Notes: generated by a model not told the origin, from the letters alone. 64,000 bases of DNA from Struthio camelus (GCF_040807025.1 NC_090951.1:4464001-4528000), one strand, 5' to 3'; counted from the first letter of the stretch, positions 12,344-25,657 are shown. Numbers and translations are program-made.

Positions 12344-13760
12344 TCTCAGCATCCAGAGAAAGGACGAAATCAGTGCACAGGTCAGCGAGCAAAGAGCTGC
12401 CTGGCCATTTTAATTGAAACCAGCAGATAGATGCTTATGATTTCAGCAAGCTCTCATTGAATTCAGACATCCCTCCATTTGCCTCTCTTAATATCCTCAT
12501 GCCCAGGTGCAACGAAACACTCAGACATAAGTTAAAGCTAAGCGAGTCTGAGCGTCCTGCAGAGCCGCAGCAATGCCCCAAGGTGCATTAGAAATTCCTC
12601 TAATTAGGGCAGATTGAAAGCGTATTGCTTTTGAGTTGGGTTTTGATATTATTCAGGGAAACTTATCAGCTGACAGTCAGCTGAGCAAGTTTCTACTGTT
12701 ATTTCAAGAGTCCAAAGGAAGCATTAGTGCAGCCTCGCTCTAAATCCACGAAGCTCTCGATATTGCTGCCAGGTAAACATCTGGGAGCGATCAGAAACGA
12801 GTGAGTCGGCAGAAAGCGACTCCTGAATATCCTCCGCAGTGTGTCATAAGGGGACGAAGGGGAGGCATTCTTCTGAAGTCTGAGGAAGTTAGAAAACGGC
12901 ACTGGACTTTGAAAAAAGGTTATTTTTAGAAAGCTATTTCCCAGACTAATGGATGGTGTCTGGATTTCACAGTAAGCAGAAGAGTTGGTAACGTTTAAAA
13001 GCTGGCATGGAGCATTGCCTGCTAAAGCCACATGCAGATACACTTCTGCGTTTGATTGTATCCTCGCTTCACCCTAATACCTTGCGGCTATTGATCTTTC
13101 ACTGGCTTGCTGATTAAGCATGAGAGAGGGTCTTTACCCCTTGGTTATGGATGACATTTGTAGCAAATACATCCAAGGCCCTGTGATGTTATACATGGAA
13201 CAAGCAGACGATGCCAGAAAACGCGGGAGTTAGCACAGGATGCCAGCAAAGCCGAGGGGATTTAGCCTGGGATCAACTTCTAACCTGAGCAAATAAATTC
13301 AGTGATAAAGCCCCAACATACTTCAGGCATTAAACCGTAGCTCATCTATTTAATCAGGATGTACACATTTAAAGCTTTAAAGAATTGCTGTGTTGGCTTC
13401 AAAAAAAACATACATAGGGTATAATCGTTTGCTCCGAGTGCACTAAAGATCCGGCATCTTCAAGGCCGTGGACAAAAAGGCCCAGATCTTTCATTATCAT
13501 CCACTCCAACAGACCTCGAGTGGGTGAGTTTCTATGTAAAAAACACTAAAAACCCACTAGTAACAGACACAACATGTGACACCACCACTAAATTCCTTTT
13601 GATTGAATTTTTAGAGCAGACTTGCATAAACACATCGCTCCTTGGAGATGACTAGATGTTTCCATAAGTAGCCAACTATTAGAGACTGCTACAGCATCCC
13701 TTAGACATTTTCTGTCTGTGTAAAGTCTGCTCCTGTACTTATAAGCTCTTCCCATTCATT

Positions 13761-13784
13761 CAAGATTAATGTTCATTAATCTTG
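13761..13784. repeat. Short perfect inverted repeat with TAAT cores
   Basis: Arms CAAGATTAATG and CATTAATCTTG around a TT spacer. Each arm holds ATTAAT, a homeodomain-type core. It lies about 180 bases inside intron 1 from the proposed CRISPLD2 exon 1 donor. Binding is an inference only. Confidence 0.6.
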
Positions 13785-13965
13785 CATTAGTTGCTATGAA
13801 GAACACATAAACGAAGTTCAGACAGCGTTGTGCTATTTCATAGCAGGCACGCAACTTTTTGCAAAAGTTACTAAAATTCTGCATACCAAATCAAGGCATT
13901 TCTTGCATACACATACACACACACAAAACCACATTTCAGAAATAGGGTCTAGAACTTGCACTTAC

Positions 13966-14130
13966 CTTACTGAGCACTTTCAAGTCCTCAGGAAGTTGCA
14001 GCTGCTCCAAGCCTGCTTGTGGAAAATAAATTATGTATCTAAAATATTCAAACGAGCACGGGGAGAGGATGAAATAAGCCTTAGGAGGTGCAAGGAGCGC
14101 ACGGTCTCAGCTCAGCAGCTCGTCTCACTG
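13966..14130 (-). other. CRISPLD2: Putative CRISPLD2 non-coding exon 1
   Basis: CRISPLD2 exon 2 starts with UTR and an acceptor, so a non-coding first exon must lie upstream. The best donor near the GC-rich region is at 13966/13965, reading AAG|gtaagt on the minus strand. About 160 bases upstream is a TATA-like CATAAATAC (14162-14154), which would put transcription start near 14125-14130. The start is inferred from that box. Alternative weaker donors exist higher up, for example AAGCG|gtgagc near 15049. RNA evidence would decide. Confidence 0.4.
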
Positions 14131-14153
14131 TGGTCTCACAGAGCTCCCCAGTG

Positions 14154-14162
14154 GTATTTATG
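14154..14162 (-). promoter_or_regulatory. TATA-like box for proposed CRISPLD2 exon 1
   Basis: Minus-strand CATAAATAC, about 30 bases upstream of the inferred start and at the edge of the GC-rich block. Assigned from position and sequence only. Confidence 0.35.
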
Positions 14163-14443
14163 CTCTCCAGGCAGCGGACAGCCCTGGATCATCCTGTTTG
14201 GCATCAGGCCTGGAGTATTAATGAAGGGAAGGGGAAAAAAAAAAAGAAAAGGAAAAAGAAAAGAAAAGGAGGCAGGAGCGAGGAGCAAAGGGGTGTCACT
14301 TCAGATCTCGGAGCAGTTCAGACAGTCATTGGGGCTAAAAAAAAAACTAGGATCGTCCTCCCAAAGGCTGTAATGCAACACCCGGGGAGGGGGAGAGGAG
14401 GAGGAGGAGGAGACAGGGGAGAGGGAGCGCAATCAGATGATCA

Positions 14444-14451
14444 TATAAAAG
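14444..14451 (+). promoter_or_regulatory. Plus-strand TATA box in the GC-rich region
   Basis: TATAAAAG on the plus strand within GC-rich DNA, directed away from CRISPLD2. It could serve a divergent non-coding transcript starting near 14475. No downstream gene is recognised on that strand. Confidence 0.35.
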
Positions 14452-14941
14452 GGTTTTCTTCTTTGCTTTCCCCGGCAGTGGAGTTTTGGGCTCAGCTTGG
14501 GCAGCCCTTCGGGGAGAGCGGGTGCGGAGGAGCATCCCCGAGGGCTCGCGGGGCGGGGGGATGTCTGATGAGCTTTAGGAGGGAAGGAGAATTCAAGGAA
14601 GGAAATTTCTGCAAGGGACAAAAACCCAGCTGTCTCCTATCGGCTGCCAAGCTGGCCATTTCTCCCCGGCGGGGTGGCGCTGCCCCTCTACCGAGGCGGG
14701 CGATCAGCTCTGCCCCCTCCGTCCGCCTGAGCCCCGGGGGATGCTCCGTCTGCGGCAGCGGAGGGAGCCCGTCCCGGCAGCCGCTCTGCCGCCCGCTGCT
14801 GCCCGGGCACCATCGGGGGTCTGGCACCCGGGGAACCTCGATCGCATCCCCTTTTCCAGGGCTGGGCGTTTGCTGGAAGACGGGAGATTTATTACCCGCT
14901 GCGGTTTGTTTCCGAAGCTCGCCTGGCACTGACGTTCCCAA

Positions 14942-14969
14942 AACACACACACACACACACACACACACC
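14942..14969. repeat. (CA)n microsatellite
   Basis: About 13-14 CA units in an otherwise GC-rich region. A shorter (CA)n lies at about 13910-13925. Confidence 0.9.
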
Positions 14970-15540
14970 AGCCCCGCTGCTTTAGCATGACCGAGCGAAC
15001 CGCGAAGAATAAGGAAAAGGAAAAAGATAGCGAAGTATCTGGGCAACGCTCACCGCTTCCAAAGGGTGGCTGACGCCCCGAAAGCCCCGGCGCTGCTTCT
15101 GCATTGAGCCTTGTGCCCGCGTTTGCAATTCCACGCGTGTTGTTGAAATACGGTTTTGCTCACCGTAAAAGGAAACAATTGAGCAAAAGGCAAGCTGAAA
15201 GATCCTCTTCTCGCCGTCGTCGTTTTTAATAAACGGAAAAGCCTGTATCATGAGCAAGGGCAGGAGTGTATTTCAGCAGCTCGGCTGCAGCGGCTCTGGC
15301 AGCCCGCAGCATCGATGAAACATGAGACCGAGTTTCTGGCGGGGACAGAGGCGAGAGCGGAGCAGGCCTGGGCACGGCGGGGCGGCTGGACGCGATGGGA
15401 CATCGCGGGGGCCGAGCCGGGACGCGGCTCGCGGTCCAGACCCGCGCAAGAGCCGCGCCACCAACTCCCGGGGCAGCCTCTTTGCCTCCCCCTGCCCGGC
15501 CCAGGGACTTGAGATATCCATGGGAAGCAGCTATGATTTT

Positions 15541-16774
15541 TCCAAAAAATACTGTCCGCCCTTGTGTTTAAAGGTCTTGGGAAAAAAAGTCCTTCCATTC
15601 TTCCGAACAGTAAATATTAATTTCTTTAAGCAAAATAGTAACCGATTTTATTTACTGTTTACAAGAATGAAACTTGCAGGATATTCTTCCAAGAACTCAC
15701 CCTTAACTGGCTTGCTTAAACCCAGCAGCCTTTAAAAAGCAGAACAACATTTATCAAAGTTGTTAAATAATGTATGAGTAAATAAGCAAAGATTGGAAGC
15801 TGATACAGCAAAGCCACATTGCAAAAAAAACAACCCCTCGTAAGTCACATCCACCAACACATCTCCGCTTATTTTATCTCTTACGCCGTTTTCCAAGGAT
15901 AATTTTTCCAGGGGTAGCAGCCTTTCATCACCTGGGATATTTTCAGCAGTTTCTGGTCTGCATCTTTTCAAATAAACTGAGTCGCAGCCCGGGCACCCCA
16001 GACGGGGGTCCCGCAGGCAGCCCTGCTCACGCAGCTCCGTGCAGCTGCGAAGCTCTTTCTGGCGGCTCTCCTTCTGGGGCCACGCTCTCCCAGCTGTATT
16101 TACAGAATATTTCTCTTTACATCTGCGCAAACCGTGCATGCAAACTGACAACATACGGTCTCTCCTTGGTAACTGGCAGCTCTACCTTGCTAACAGCAAT
16201 TCGCGGTAATTTGGGCGTCTCATCCCGAAGAGGCTCAGATGCCGCCACCAAGACGACACAAAAACTGGATCGACAGGAGGCTCTGCACCAGTTTGCTTTG
16301 AAATCACCGAACTACATCTTCCCCAGTTTTTCTTTCCCCTCTGATTTATTCTGGATCAACGACTTTTGCTGCATTTGCAGGACTTCATTACCCGAGAGAT
16401 GCTGCATCCCCCAGCTTCCTAGTTCACTTCTAGTAACGAGTGACAGTCCCTGTGAATCATCCTTGTCCCGTAGAGGCCCAGGTCCCCGGGGAGTCTACTG
16501 TCCCCATCGCCAGTCCCCAAAGAAACCACATCCAGCTTTGGAGCACTGAGTCATCTGCCTCAAAAGGTGCTCTTCATGGGAATTACCAGAAAGATGAATT
16601 AGCTCATTTTAAATATTACGTACCAACACACAAATTATTTCCAGATCTTAGAGAAACTTGGCATTTTGCAATCTCCACAAATGCTCCTCTGGGGAATTAA
16701 TCCCCATAGGATGGTCAGGGCTGTCTAAATTCTCCATCAACCCAGTTCCTGCTGCTTTACAAAGATTTGATTTT

Positions 16775-16809
<35 letters not shown>

Positions 16810-19800
16810 ACACACCAGTACAGTTTCACCATACAAACCATACTCGGTATGTAGCTGTGTTTAGGGATGAGCGTAGCCTAGAATGAGGCAACTAAAATTA
16901 CTGCTCATCATCTTGGAGCCTTTCTCGATATCAGGTAACCAGCGATACAGCACTTGTTGCCAAAACCCTTTTTTCCTACCTAGTTCCTCTGGTTTTGGCT
17001 CTAAAGCATCCAGCAGGGGCAGGTGCAGAAGGAAAGGGCAACTCCGTTGTCAGCCCATGGGGATGAACAGATTTAAAAACACGAGTCCAGTTCCCTATAT
17101 ATTTTAGGTGACTGCAATAGTATGATGATAACACAGATCACCGCAAATGAGTTAAGATGGGTGCCCAAACTGTGACATGTCCCATGACCACCTCCTTAAG
17201 AGTTTCATGAATTTATTCTTCCCTCCTGCACTGTGAATCTGAAACCAATGCCAGAAACAGGGTTGGAGGCACTTACTGTTGTTTGCAAATGTGACCGTGA
17301 CCGCTTCAGAATTGCTTCGAAACCTTCAGCTAAACTCCCCTTCCCTGCTGGTTAAAGAGCAATTGTAGCTGTTAGTGAACGAGTTTATTCACTTCGTTTT
17401 GTCTTGAGTCAGCAGTTTCAGGTCATACATTTGACCAAAGCCAAAACAATCAGAAGTTACTTTTAATCATCCAGGGTTATTACTGTCTTGATTATAACTT
17501 CTCAATTTCATATGTGGTAAAAGCCACATAAAGCGGGCTGCATACATAAGTACATATTAGAAGAGAAACCTTTTAATGTAATAGCCAATGAATAGGAATA
17601 AAGACCGATTTCACTATTTCATGCCTAATTGAATGTGCAGACAGCTCGTCTTGATTTTTGACTCAGACTAAATTCCACTCTATTTTCTATTCAAATATTA
17701 GCTCAGCAAGAACAGCATTGCGCCGATGTGCAAGGGCAAATCGAAGAACCAGGGCTATGGACTCACATCAGCAGTACTAATTACGTATTACTATTCTTGA
17801 CTCTTTCTCTAGAAAAGAGGGAGCATAGGTGGAATAACATGGATAAAGCAAACCAGTGATAATAGGAAACACACAGAAACTTGGCTTCAGTTGTGGGCCG
17901 TAAGAGCGTAATGCAGAAAAACAGCATCCCATGAGCTGCTCTGGACGGGCCCTGAGCAGCCACCAGCATGCACACGAGTATGTTGTTTCAGCCCTAGAGC
18001 TGGCTCCCTCAAAGCAACTTGGTTGCTTCCTTAAAACATCATGGTTGAAGCTGACGGTGATCAATGGACAAGCGTGGCAGGAGTCTGGGTCCTGTTGAAC
18101 ACGCAGGGCAGCAGCATCCTTTCTTTCAGTGCCCACCTCCTTGCCCCTCCTGCCTCCCCTACTGCATCAGCTTCTAGGAGAAGATGATGCAGTAGAGGTG
18201 GCCAAAAAACTCCCACCGTATCTGCCCTGTCCTCCTGCAGGATAGGAGAGTAAGATGCTCCACTCTCTTAACCTTGTAGCACGAAACTGCCATGGCCTTG
18301 CACAGAGGCTGCTCCAGGGCAGGTGGGTTAACTGCAGGGGATAAAATAAGAAAAAGTCTGAATCACTGCCTGGAGTGAAAAGCAGGCGTTTAACAGATTT
18401 ACTCTCAAATGCAGCTGATATTTGGCACTGTGAACCCCTATCTATTCTCTCTCTTCAAGGAAAACTATGTTCATGTCACCGCCATACCAACACCTCGGCA
18501 GAATTTGGTCCTTAAATCTTTTGTAATAAAGAACGTTTTCCCAGACTTCTAATCCGTTGATGATATGCAAGACGACAGCTCTCCACAAAGCCTCCCAAAG
18601 CCTGTCCTCTTTTGTCCGTGCTCAGATAAAAATTTAGGTCCGTAAGACAAAGAAATAAGCACACAAGGAGTAAAAATTTCAGAAAATTAATCACTTAATT
18701 TTGAGGTCATTGCTGACCATACAGCTAAGTACAAATGAAAAGTGAACAGCCAAAAACCACAAAAAAAGCCTCACTTCATTATTGCAGCTCTCCACATTTC
18801 CTGGTTACATCTGTAATGTGAGATGATGAAACACTGCAAAACTACTACTTTTTTTTTTTTTTTTAAATGAAGTATCCAGTACAGAAAATACAGTTTAGAA
18901 ATATTTACCTGACTCTCATTTTCAGAGATTTTATCCCCCAAAAGAACAGGTGAATTGCAATCACAAGCTCTGTAACTGTAAGTTTGGCTGTGTATTAGCT
19001 AACATAAATTCCTTCTGAAATCTTCCAGGTCATTAAAATAACACAGAATAAAGCACACAATTGCCCGACTCCATTACCGTCTCAGCAACACCCAGTGCAT
19101 GTAAAAGACAGGCTTTTCCTTTAAATTCAGAACAAGATGAAACTTGCAGTAGATTTACTGAGATCCTTGTCTGGCCTGGGTGTCCCCTGAAGTCTGGGAA
19201 GTAACTTTCGCAACAGCTTTAGAGCTGTAACAGCATCAAAGTCCTGCGTGCCACCACTGCCCTCTACCGCGGAGCTCCCAGACTCCTCGCTGTGGCCCGT
19301 GCTGCGCAGAGCAGTGGCTAACAAGTGCCATGGTCTCCTGGTGGCCTGCTTTCTTCAGAGCAGCAGGTTTGGGTTGCAAGCTGCACTGTCATCAGCCACA
19401 TCCAGACCTATTTTGTTATGCAAAGGCTGGGGCTGCACTAGCACAGGCAGGGAGCTGGTAACACGGTCTAACAAAAACTGCAGATTTCTGCAGCTAGACT
19501 AGGATTGGCAACATTGGCTGCACCACCACAGCCAGCACTCCTGCTCAGAGAGAAGCACCGTGACATTTTCCATGACCTGAGGTGGTCAGGTCTCTGATTT
19601 TGTTCCTTCTAGCAACGTTCATAGCTTCAGCAATAGCTTGTCTTTACTTCTACATGGAGATCCCAGTTCGTGGCAGACTTCAAGAGGAGCATTATCAAAT
19701 TTTTCCAGTCTTGGATCTCCAAGATGGTCTCCTATAACTGCAGCAGAGGACAAGAGTCTCCTTACAAGCAGCCCATTAGTGGCTGACTTTCTGTGGTGGA

Positions 19801-20083
19801 GAGGGCTGATTAGCTCCCCAGTCTTGCTCATCTTTCTCCCTCACTTCACCCACCAATTAATCAGAATATTTCCTGTCAATCATCCCCATCAGTATAAGTA
19901 CATGTATCTAAATACAGGTCACTCAAGCTCTGTGGGCCTCAATTTCCCCATGGAAAATTGCAGCAGATAATTTTTTCCTAAAAATCATGTGCCTTTACAG
20001 TACTACTCTACAAATGACCGGTCCAGGTGGCCCTGTTATACAGGCGAACTTTGGTCGCTGAATCCCATAACCAACGTACTCAC
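15541..20083. other. Intergenic, no gene recognised
   Basis: Between the CRISPLD2 promoter and the exon-like segment at 20084-20193. It has a T29 run at 16777-16805 and a T run near 18848-18864. Open frames are short, without recognisable domains, and do not join with splice sites into a product I know. Confidence 0.7.
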
Positions 20084-20193
20084 GCAAAGGCCGTAACAGA
20101 GCAACAGGTCCCGCAGCCAGCCTCCGAGAACGGGCCCGTCCACGGCATCTCCACTGTGGTCCTTCTGAGCATTTCTGCATCGCAGGCCCCGGG
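20084..20193 (-). other. Exon-like segment of unknown identity
   Basis: A 110-base GC-rich block bounded on the minus strand by a good acceptor (tgtgttttgtccag) and a strong donor (gtgagta). One frame is open across it (contains GPVLGGWLRDLLLCYGLC), but I recognise no protein family. It could be an upstream alternative exon of CRISPLD2, a non-coding RNA exon, or chance. Confidence 0.25.
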
Positions 20194-23100
20194 CTGGACA
20201 AAACACATTTATGAGACATGACAACGTGCAGAGGAAGATGACACAAGGCGAGCGGCTCGCTCACTGACACCCCGGCACGACAAACACTGTGTGAGCTGCT
20301 CAACCACCTTCCCAGAGCAGGGCAGCTTACTGCAACCTTTAAGGAAGCCTTTAAGCAGAGACCATGGACTTCTCTAATGCACACGTAAAGAAATTATTAA
20401 AACAAATCAGGAGATAAGTTTTCATGGTGGTGGGGGGGAGGGTAAAAAAAAACCCAAAACAAAAAACTGACAAAAAAAACTCCCTGTGCTTTTGACATGA
20501 GCTCATCCCATATGAAGATCTGGCATATGCCCTAAGATCTTTGTGATGCAACTTCCGAAGTTTCCAGTTTCAAAAATTTTTGGTCTTAATGTATGTTTTT
20601 AAAACATTTCTTAAAGCCTGGTTTAAAAATCATTAACAACCACCAAACTTTATGGTCTGTTGGTGTGCATTCATGGGGGATTTTTTTGATTTTTTTTTTT
20701 CTTTAAACATCTGTTGCAGACAAAGCAAATACTCAAAAGGCTACAAAATCCTCGTTTTGGAACAAAGGGAGGAGTTTAATACAGAAAATAAAAATTGTGG
20801 TTATGTGTTAATGTCAGACTGTTGCCACACACTTTTTACTTTTTTCCTTTGAGTAATACACTGCAGCTGACAGATTTTAGCAACAAGTGCATTTGTAATA
20901 TCCTTAATGAAAAATTTAAAAAAGGTTAATACCATCTGAATAACTTCCATTTCATATTACCAGAAGATTTCAACACTTGCTTGCTACACTGGCAATTACT
21001 CATTGCCACTTCTTAAAAAATAAAAAATTGTAACCTGTTCATATCAAGTGAAACATAGGAATATGCAGAATCAGAGTGAATGTCGTTTTTACAGCAATGT
21101 TTCTAAGACCATCTGCTCCTCTTTTATAACTTTCTCTGATCCTTCAATATTTTCCAGTATGTCCTACTGACTTAAGGGAAGCTCCCAAACTTTATTTAGG
21201 AGGCAATTTTTGTAAGATGCCTATACAGGTCTCTTATGAACAGGACAAGTCTAGGTTTTACCTGCGACGCTTGGTTCCTCCTCTTCTGCAGGGGACGAAG
21301 CACAGAACATACATGAAAAGCTCTAGGAGCGCCCAGAGTCACAAAGGAACAGACTCGCACGTCTCAGTAACAAAAACCTGAGAGCAGAAAATATCAAACA
21401 GGATGCTCCTGGAATCAAGTCTATCAGGTAAAATGTGATTAAACTTTATTTTAAATACTGTAATATTTAATGCACCACCATTGACATATATAGCAATTAA
21501 ATAGCTGGTCTCAGCAGAAGTACAAACACAGCTATAGGAAACAACGATACTAAAATCTCATTATCAGGCACCCGGATTTTCTTTCTCTCTCATCCTAGTC
21601 TTTGCTCCTTCCTCTCATCCTCTCTTCACATTTTGTTCCTTTTGAAGTTATTTCTGGTGTGCCAAAGTTCAGTCCAAACCCTTCCTCACCAGCAGGCATC
21701 CACTCCCCATCCAGCACTCTTGCTTTTGAAGTCGACAAGTCATCTAAAAGAGCAGAGAGGCGTTTCACTATTCGCAGGATGACTGACCTTCCAACGCAGC
21801 ATTTCCTTTCCAAAAGGCAGCAAAAATAGACCTCAGTTAGCAAAAAGTTGAATTTTGTTTCAACACAAACCTGCCTCCCAAGTAATGGGGAAGGGTTGCA
21901 GGGCTGCTTGAAAACACCGCTGCACCCTCCCACCACCAAAAATAAAAGGATATACATGTTACTCCTTGATCCAGCAGGGCCCGGAAGCACGAGCAGGGCT
22001 ACTGCATCCAAGGGGACCGTTCACATACTTTCAGGGTGTTCAAAGGACTCGATCTCTTGAGCTCTGGTTCTGCTTGTTCATTATTCATTCAGTTCCAGAA
22101 TTGCCATGATTAGCATCACTGCAGGAAATTTTTGGGTCCACAAAGTTCATGGTTCAGCTTGAATCACCTCCCTGCAGCCTCTGGCTGCTCCTCACCTTTA
22201 AACCAAGAAACTTCTTTAAATGGCATCCTGAGGAGTTATTTGGGAGCTATGTATTGCACAGCCCTGGGAAGTAACCCCACAGCCATCTAGCGACACTTAC
22301 TAACAACCATTAGAAGTGGAAGCATTCAGGCAAGTGCTTTTGGTATTAAATCATTCAGACTTTTTAACAAACGTTAAGACAGGATGAAAAGGGTATAGTA
22401 AGTCTCTAATGCCACCAACTTGTCACCACTGCGTTTTGTTAAACTTAGGCACTGAAATTCATCTTACTTGCAGGCGCATATAACACAGTACACTGGATAA
22501 ATACTCAGGACTCATAACAAACCTACCTACACCCACCTAAGATGTCTTCAGAGATTTTTGTTAGGAAATTCTTCACCATTAAGAGTTCTCCTATTAGTGC
22601 AAGCATACAGTAACACAGGGTCCAGCTAGTTTCTACTAAACGCTCTTAGCATCCTGCCCACAACCTCATATCCACCTTTTTTGAGTGGCTGACTTCAAAA
22701 TTCACCAACCATCTTGTCAAGTCAAAACCAAAGTCAATTTCAAGGATCAGGTATCAAGTAATACTTCAGTTACTGATCATCGGCAATTTTATCTTGTAGG
22801 CTACAAAACTTGGTTTGCAGTTAATGCTCATTTTCTTTCATGCTACCATGACTGTCATTACAAGGTAAGAGCAGCTAAATGAGACTGCAGTATGCTTAGC
22901 TATAAGAGTCACGCGGACTCTTAAATGGTCCCAGCGAAGGCAGAAAAAGCATATAAGCCTCCTGAGAAGAGCTGATTGTTCAAAATGTACTGTGTTATAA
23001 TTGTACCGGTATTCGATGCGTTCTGTTAAGCCTATGTTACCAGGAATGTAGCTTTTCACAATCCACTGGAGATGTGGGTAAATACCAGACGAACACTGTT

Positions 23101-25657
23101 CCTCTTCTAGCCACAAGGAAAAAAAAAAAATTTGCAGTACATAAAACAATTTCAACCAAGGTGCAAGATCCTTAAGTATGTATTTCTCCAACAGATTTCA
23201 GGCAAGACAAGAGCTCACCCCAGTGCACTGCAGCCTCTTCTGAAACAGATTAACATCTCCAAATTGATGCTATAAGGCACATATAGACATTTAACCCAAC
23301 ACTCAAAAGGATTATTCTTTTGTGTTTGGACAAATACCTAATATCCTTTAAAAAAAAAAGTAACAAAGGAAAACACTTTGGAAATAATTCTTATTTTGGT
23401 TTTATAGCACTTTCACAAAGCTCCTGACGAGGGAGTCAGGAGATAAGCGCCCACGTACAGCTGCACATCTTTTTTTTCTAAAGAGCAACACTTTGGACAT
23501 CTGCAGTTAAGCCACAGCCATTAACTGTCTGTGTGGTACATGTATCATGAGGTCAAAAGACAGAATAACTAATTTGCTCCCCCAGCCAACCTTAACACTG
23601 CACAGGCTGGGAGAGGCTGGTATTAGCTGTGCTGAAACAGGACTTGAATAATAACCATGACAGCTGAGCAGAAAACAGTAATTTTGTTTTAGAGATTTCA
23701 AAATCTGTTTTCTTTCCTCTCTGGAACAACTCTCCCCAGATTTCAAATTTCAAAGCAGAATTAATGTCTCAATAGCACTGGCTCTCGGGTAATTCCCATG
23801 ATGGGCAGCCCTGCATTGGGAAACCCTGGAAGCACCACCCTTCGGCAGCCCCAGCTGCAGGGCAACACTTGTGGTGGCGAGCCAGGAGCTTAGGTTTTCC
23901 CTGCTGCTGGCCAAATGGGAGAGCTGGCAGCAAAATCAAACAAGTCGTGGATGGAAAATTGCTTAGCAGTTGGTGGAACACCACCAAAAATCAAGAAGAG
24001 TGTCTCAGTCACAATCTGTACAAATTAGAAAACATTAACAACATTTTCTGGAATTTGCTGACCAACTACCAAGTAAATACACACTTTTACCCAAAGCAAT
24101 CAACAAAATATCATAAAACTTTATCAGTATCAGGGTTGCGATACGGTATACAGTTAACGTTGCCTAACAACTCAAGAAAGAAACTGAAGATCACACAAAT
24201 GAAGTTGGCAGGCAAACTCTTGAGTAGGGAGAAGGTGATCGCTCCAGGCAGACCCAGCCACGGGGCAAAACCCTCCTACTTACTGCTGAACGTATCTCCT
24301 GCTAGTCAAAACTTGAGAATACGCGTGAGGGTTGGCAACACTCACCAGCCCTCGGGGCAGCACGCTCAGCTGCCTCTCAGGAAGAGCTGCGCCCGGCGTC
24401 CCCAGGGGTGATTCACAGGCTGGAAATGAAAGTCCAACACATCATCAGTGAGAGAAGGCACAGGGCTCTCCTCGGCAAGTCCCACCAGCTTGCTTCTGCT
24501 GCAGTCAGGGATCTAGCTGAGCCAGCAGCCTTGGTGCCAGGATAGCCTCACTACCGCTCGTCAAATATAGGCCCGTCACGGGCATTTTGTTTCCGCTACA
24601 GGAGCCGCACATTCACCACGTCTGCTCCAGATGATGAAATTCTGTAAACTGCAGCCCTAATTCAACATCTCCACCGCTGACTCCTTTCAGGAAGTAGCCA
24701 TGAATAAACTTCCCATCTTTTGTAAAGTGACTAACTGTTGTTTTATTTGGGCAGGAAATAAAAGAGGGAATCCCACGTAAATGGGCAAAGGCTGAGACTT
24801 AAGATGTTTACAACGCTTTTTCTTTCTCTTGAAAGAGCCAACTGCTTTCCACCTAAGGTCTGCAGCGCTCTCTTGCGCAGCCAGACAATAAAAGGCAAAA
24901 GGAGAGAAGCAGTTTAAAGAAATGCTAAAGCAATTTATCAGAACACAGTACCCGAAAAATTAATGTAGCTTATTTTCTTTCAAAAGCTCCAAGGAAAATT
25001 AGGGATTCTTATCTAGAAACAGGCTTAGAAATGAAAAGCGATTTGATCAGAGTACGTGCAGTTCAATCTCTTAAAACACGGTAACAATCTGTGTTAAAAC
25101 TAGCTGTGTTTCACTAGCAACGTTTGTAGCACTGATCACATAAAGCAAGCAGCATAAAACACCATCATCAAATTAAGCATTAAATGATAAAGAGATTTTT
25201 GATTTTCTTCAGCAGCAGGGCTGATCAAGGAAATATTTTGACAAAATTTTTCATCTGAAAATGCCAACTGGCTAAAGAATGGATTCTTTTAGTCAAAGAC
25301 AAACCAAATCACATCCACCTCAAGACAGTGCTATTGCAAGGTATTCACCGAGGACATGGAAGAGACCGAATTCCCTGTTCTACCCAGCTGCCATTCAGCC
25401 CTGGGGTACCATATCCCTCAACATTAGACTTTGGCTACCCTGCAGTGATTGAGCTCTTCTCCCTTTCCCTCTCCCCTCAAAGTTCAGTTTCATCTCAATG
25501 CAGAACGAAAACATTTCTGAAGTTTCAAGAAGCTGTAGAAGACCAAAAAGCATCTCTTATTCACTACATATCTGCACCTTGTAAGAGTGCTACATAAAAA
25601 TTTTCTATTAGGAGTTTCCAAGGCTAGAATTTGCACTTGAGGAAAAACAAAACCCAG
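20194..25657. other. Intergenic between USP10 3' end and CRISPLD2, no gene recognised
   Basis: AT-rich single-copy-looking DNA with some GC-richer patches (about 24.2-24.6 kb). No protein family, RNA gene or named repeat was recognised on either strand. Confidence 0.7.

Larger units (their letters stand above)
9667..13965 (-). other. CRISPLD2 intron 1 (if the proposed exon 1 is right)
   Basis: About 4.3 kb between the proposed non-coding exon 1 and exon 2. It has several GC-richer patches (about 10.0-10.8 kb and 11.5-12.4 kb), a perfect 32-base tandem duplication at 12280-12343 and an 11-base palindrome at 13761-13784. No coding exon is recognised. Confidence 0.5.
14350..15520. promoter_or_regulatory. 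CpG-island-like promoter region of CRISPLD2
   Basis: The most GC- and CpG-rich part of the window, with many CG pairs (dense at 14500-14830 and 15340-15480), flanked by purine-rich tracts (about 14221-14275 and 14385-14430) and a (CA)n tract at 14942-14969. It lies just upstream of the proposed CRISPLD2 exon 1 in the direction of transcription, as expected for a promoter. The long open frames here on both strands come from the lack of AT-rich stop codons. CpG ratio was judged by eye, not calculated. Confidence 0.7.

Noticed and set aside
14088..14990. Long plus-strand open frame (300 codons) in the GC-rich region
   Set aside because: Low-complexity lysine-, glycine- and His-Thr-repeat-rich translation through purine and CA tracts, no domain; expected by chance in CpG-rich DNA poor in stop codons.
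14492..15046. Minus-strand open frame (184 codons) in the same GC-rich region
   Set aside because: Contains a Cys-Val repeat from the (CA)n tract and Pro/Arg-rich sequence; no family recognised. Treated as chance.
23869..24411. Plus-strand frame of 180 codons in intergenic DNA
   Set aside because: No domain, no promoter or splice signals that fit, and its composition follows the surrounding AT-rich DNA.
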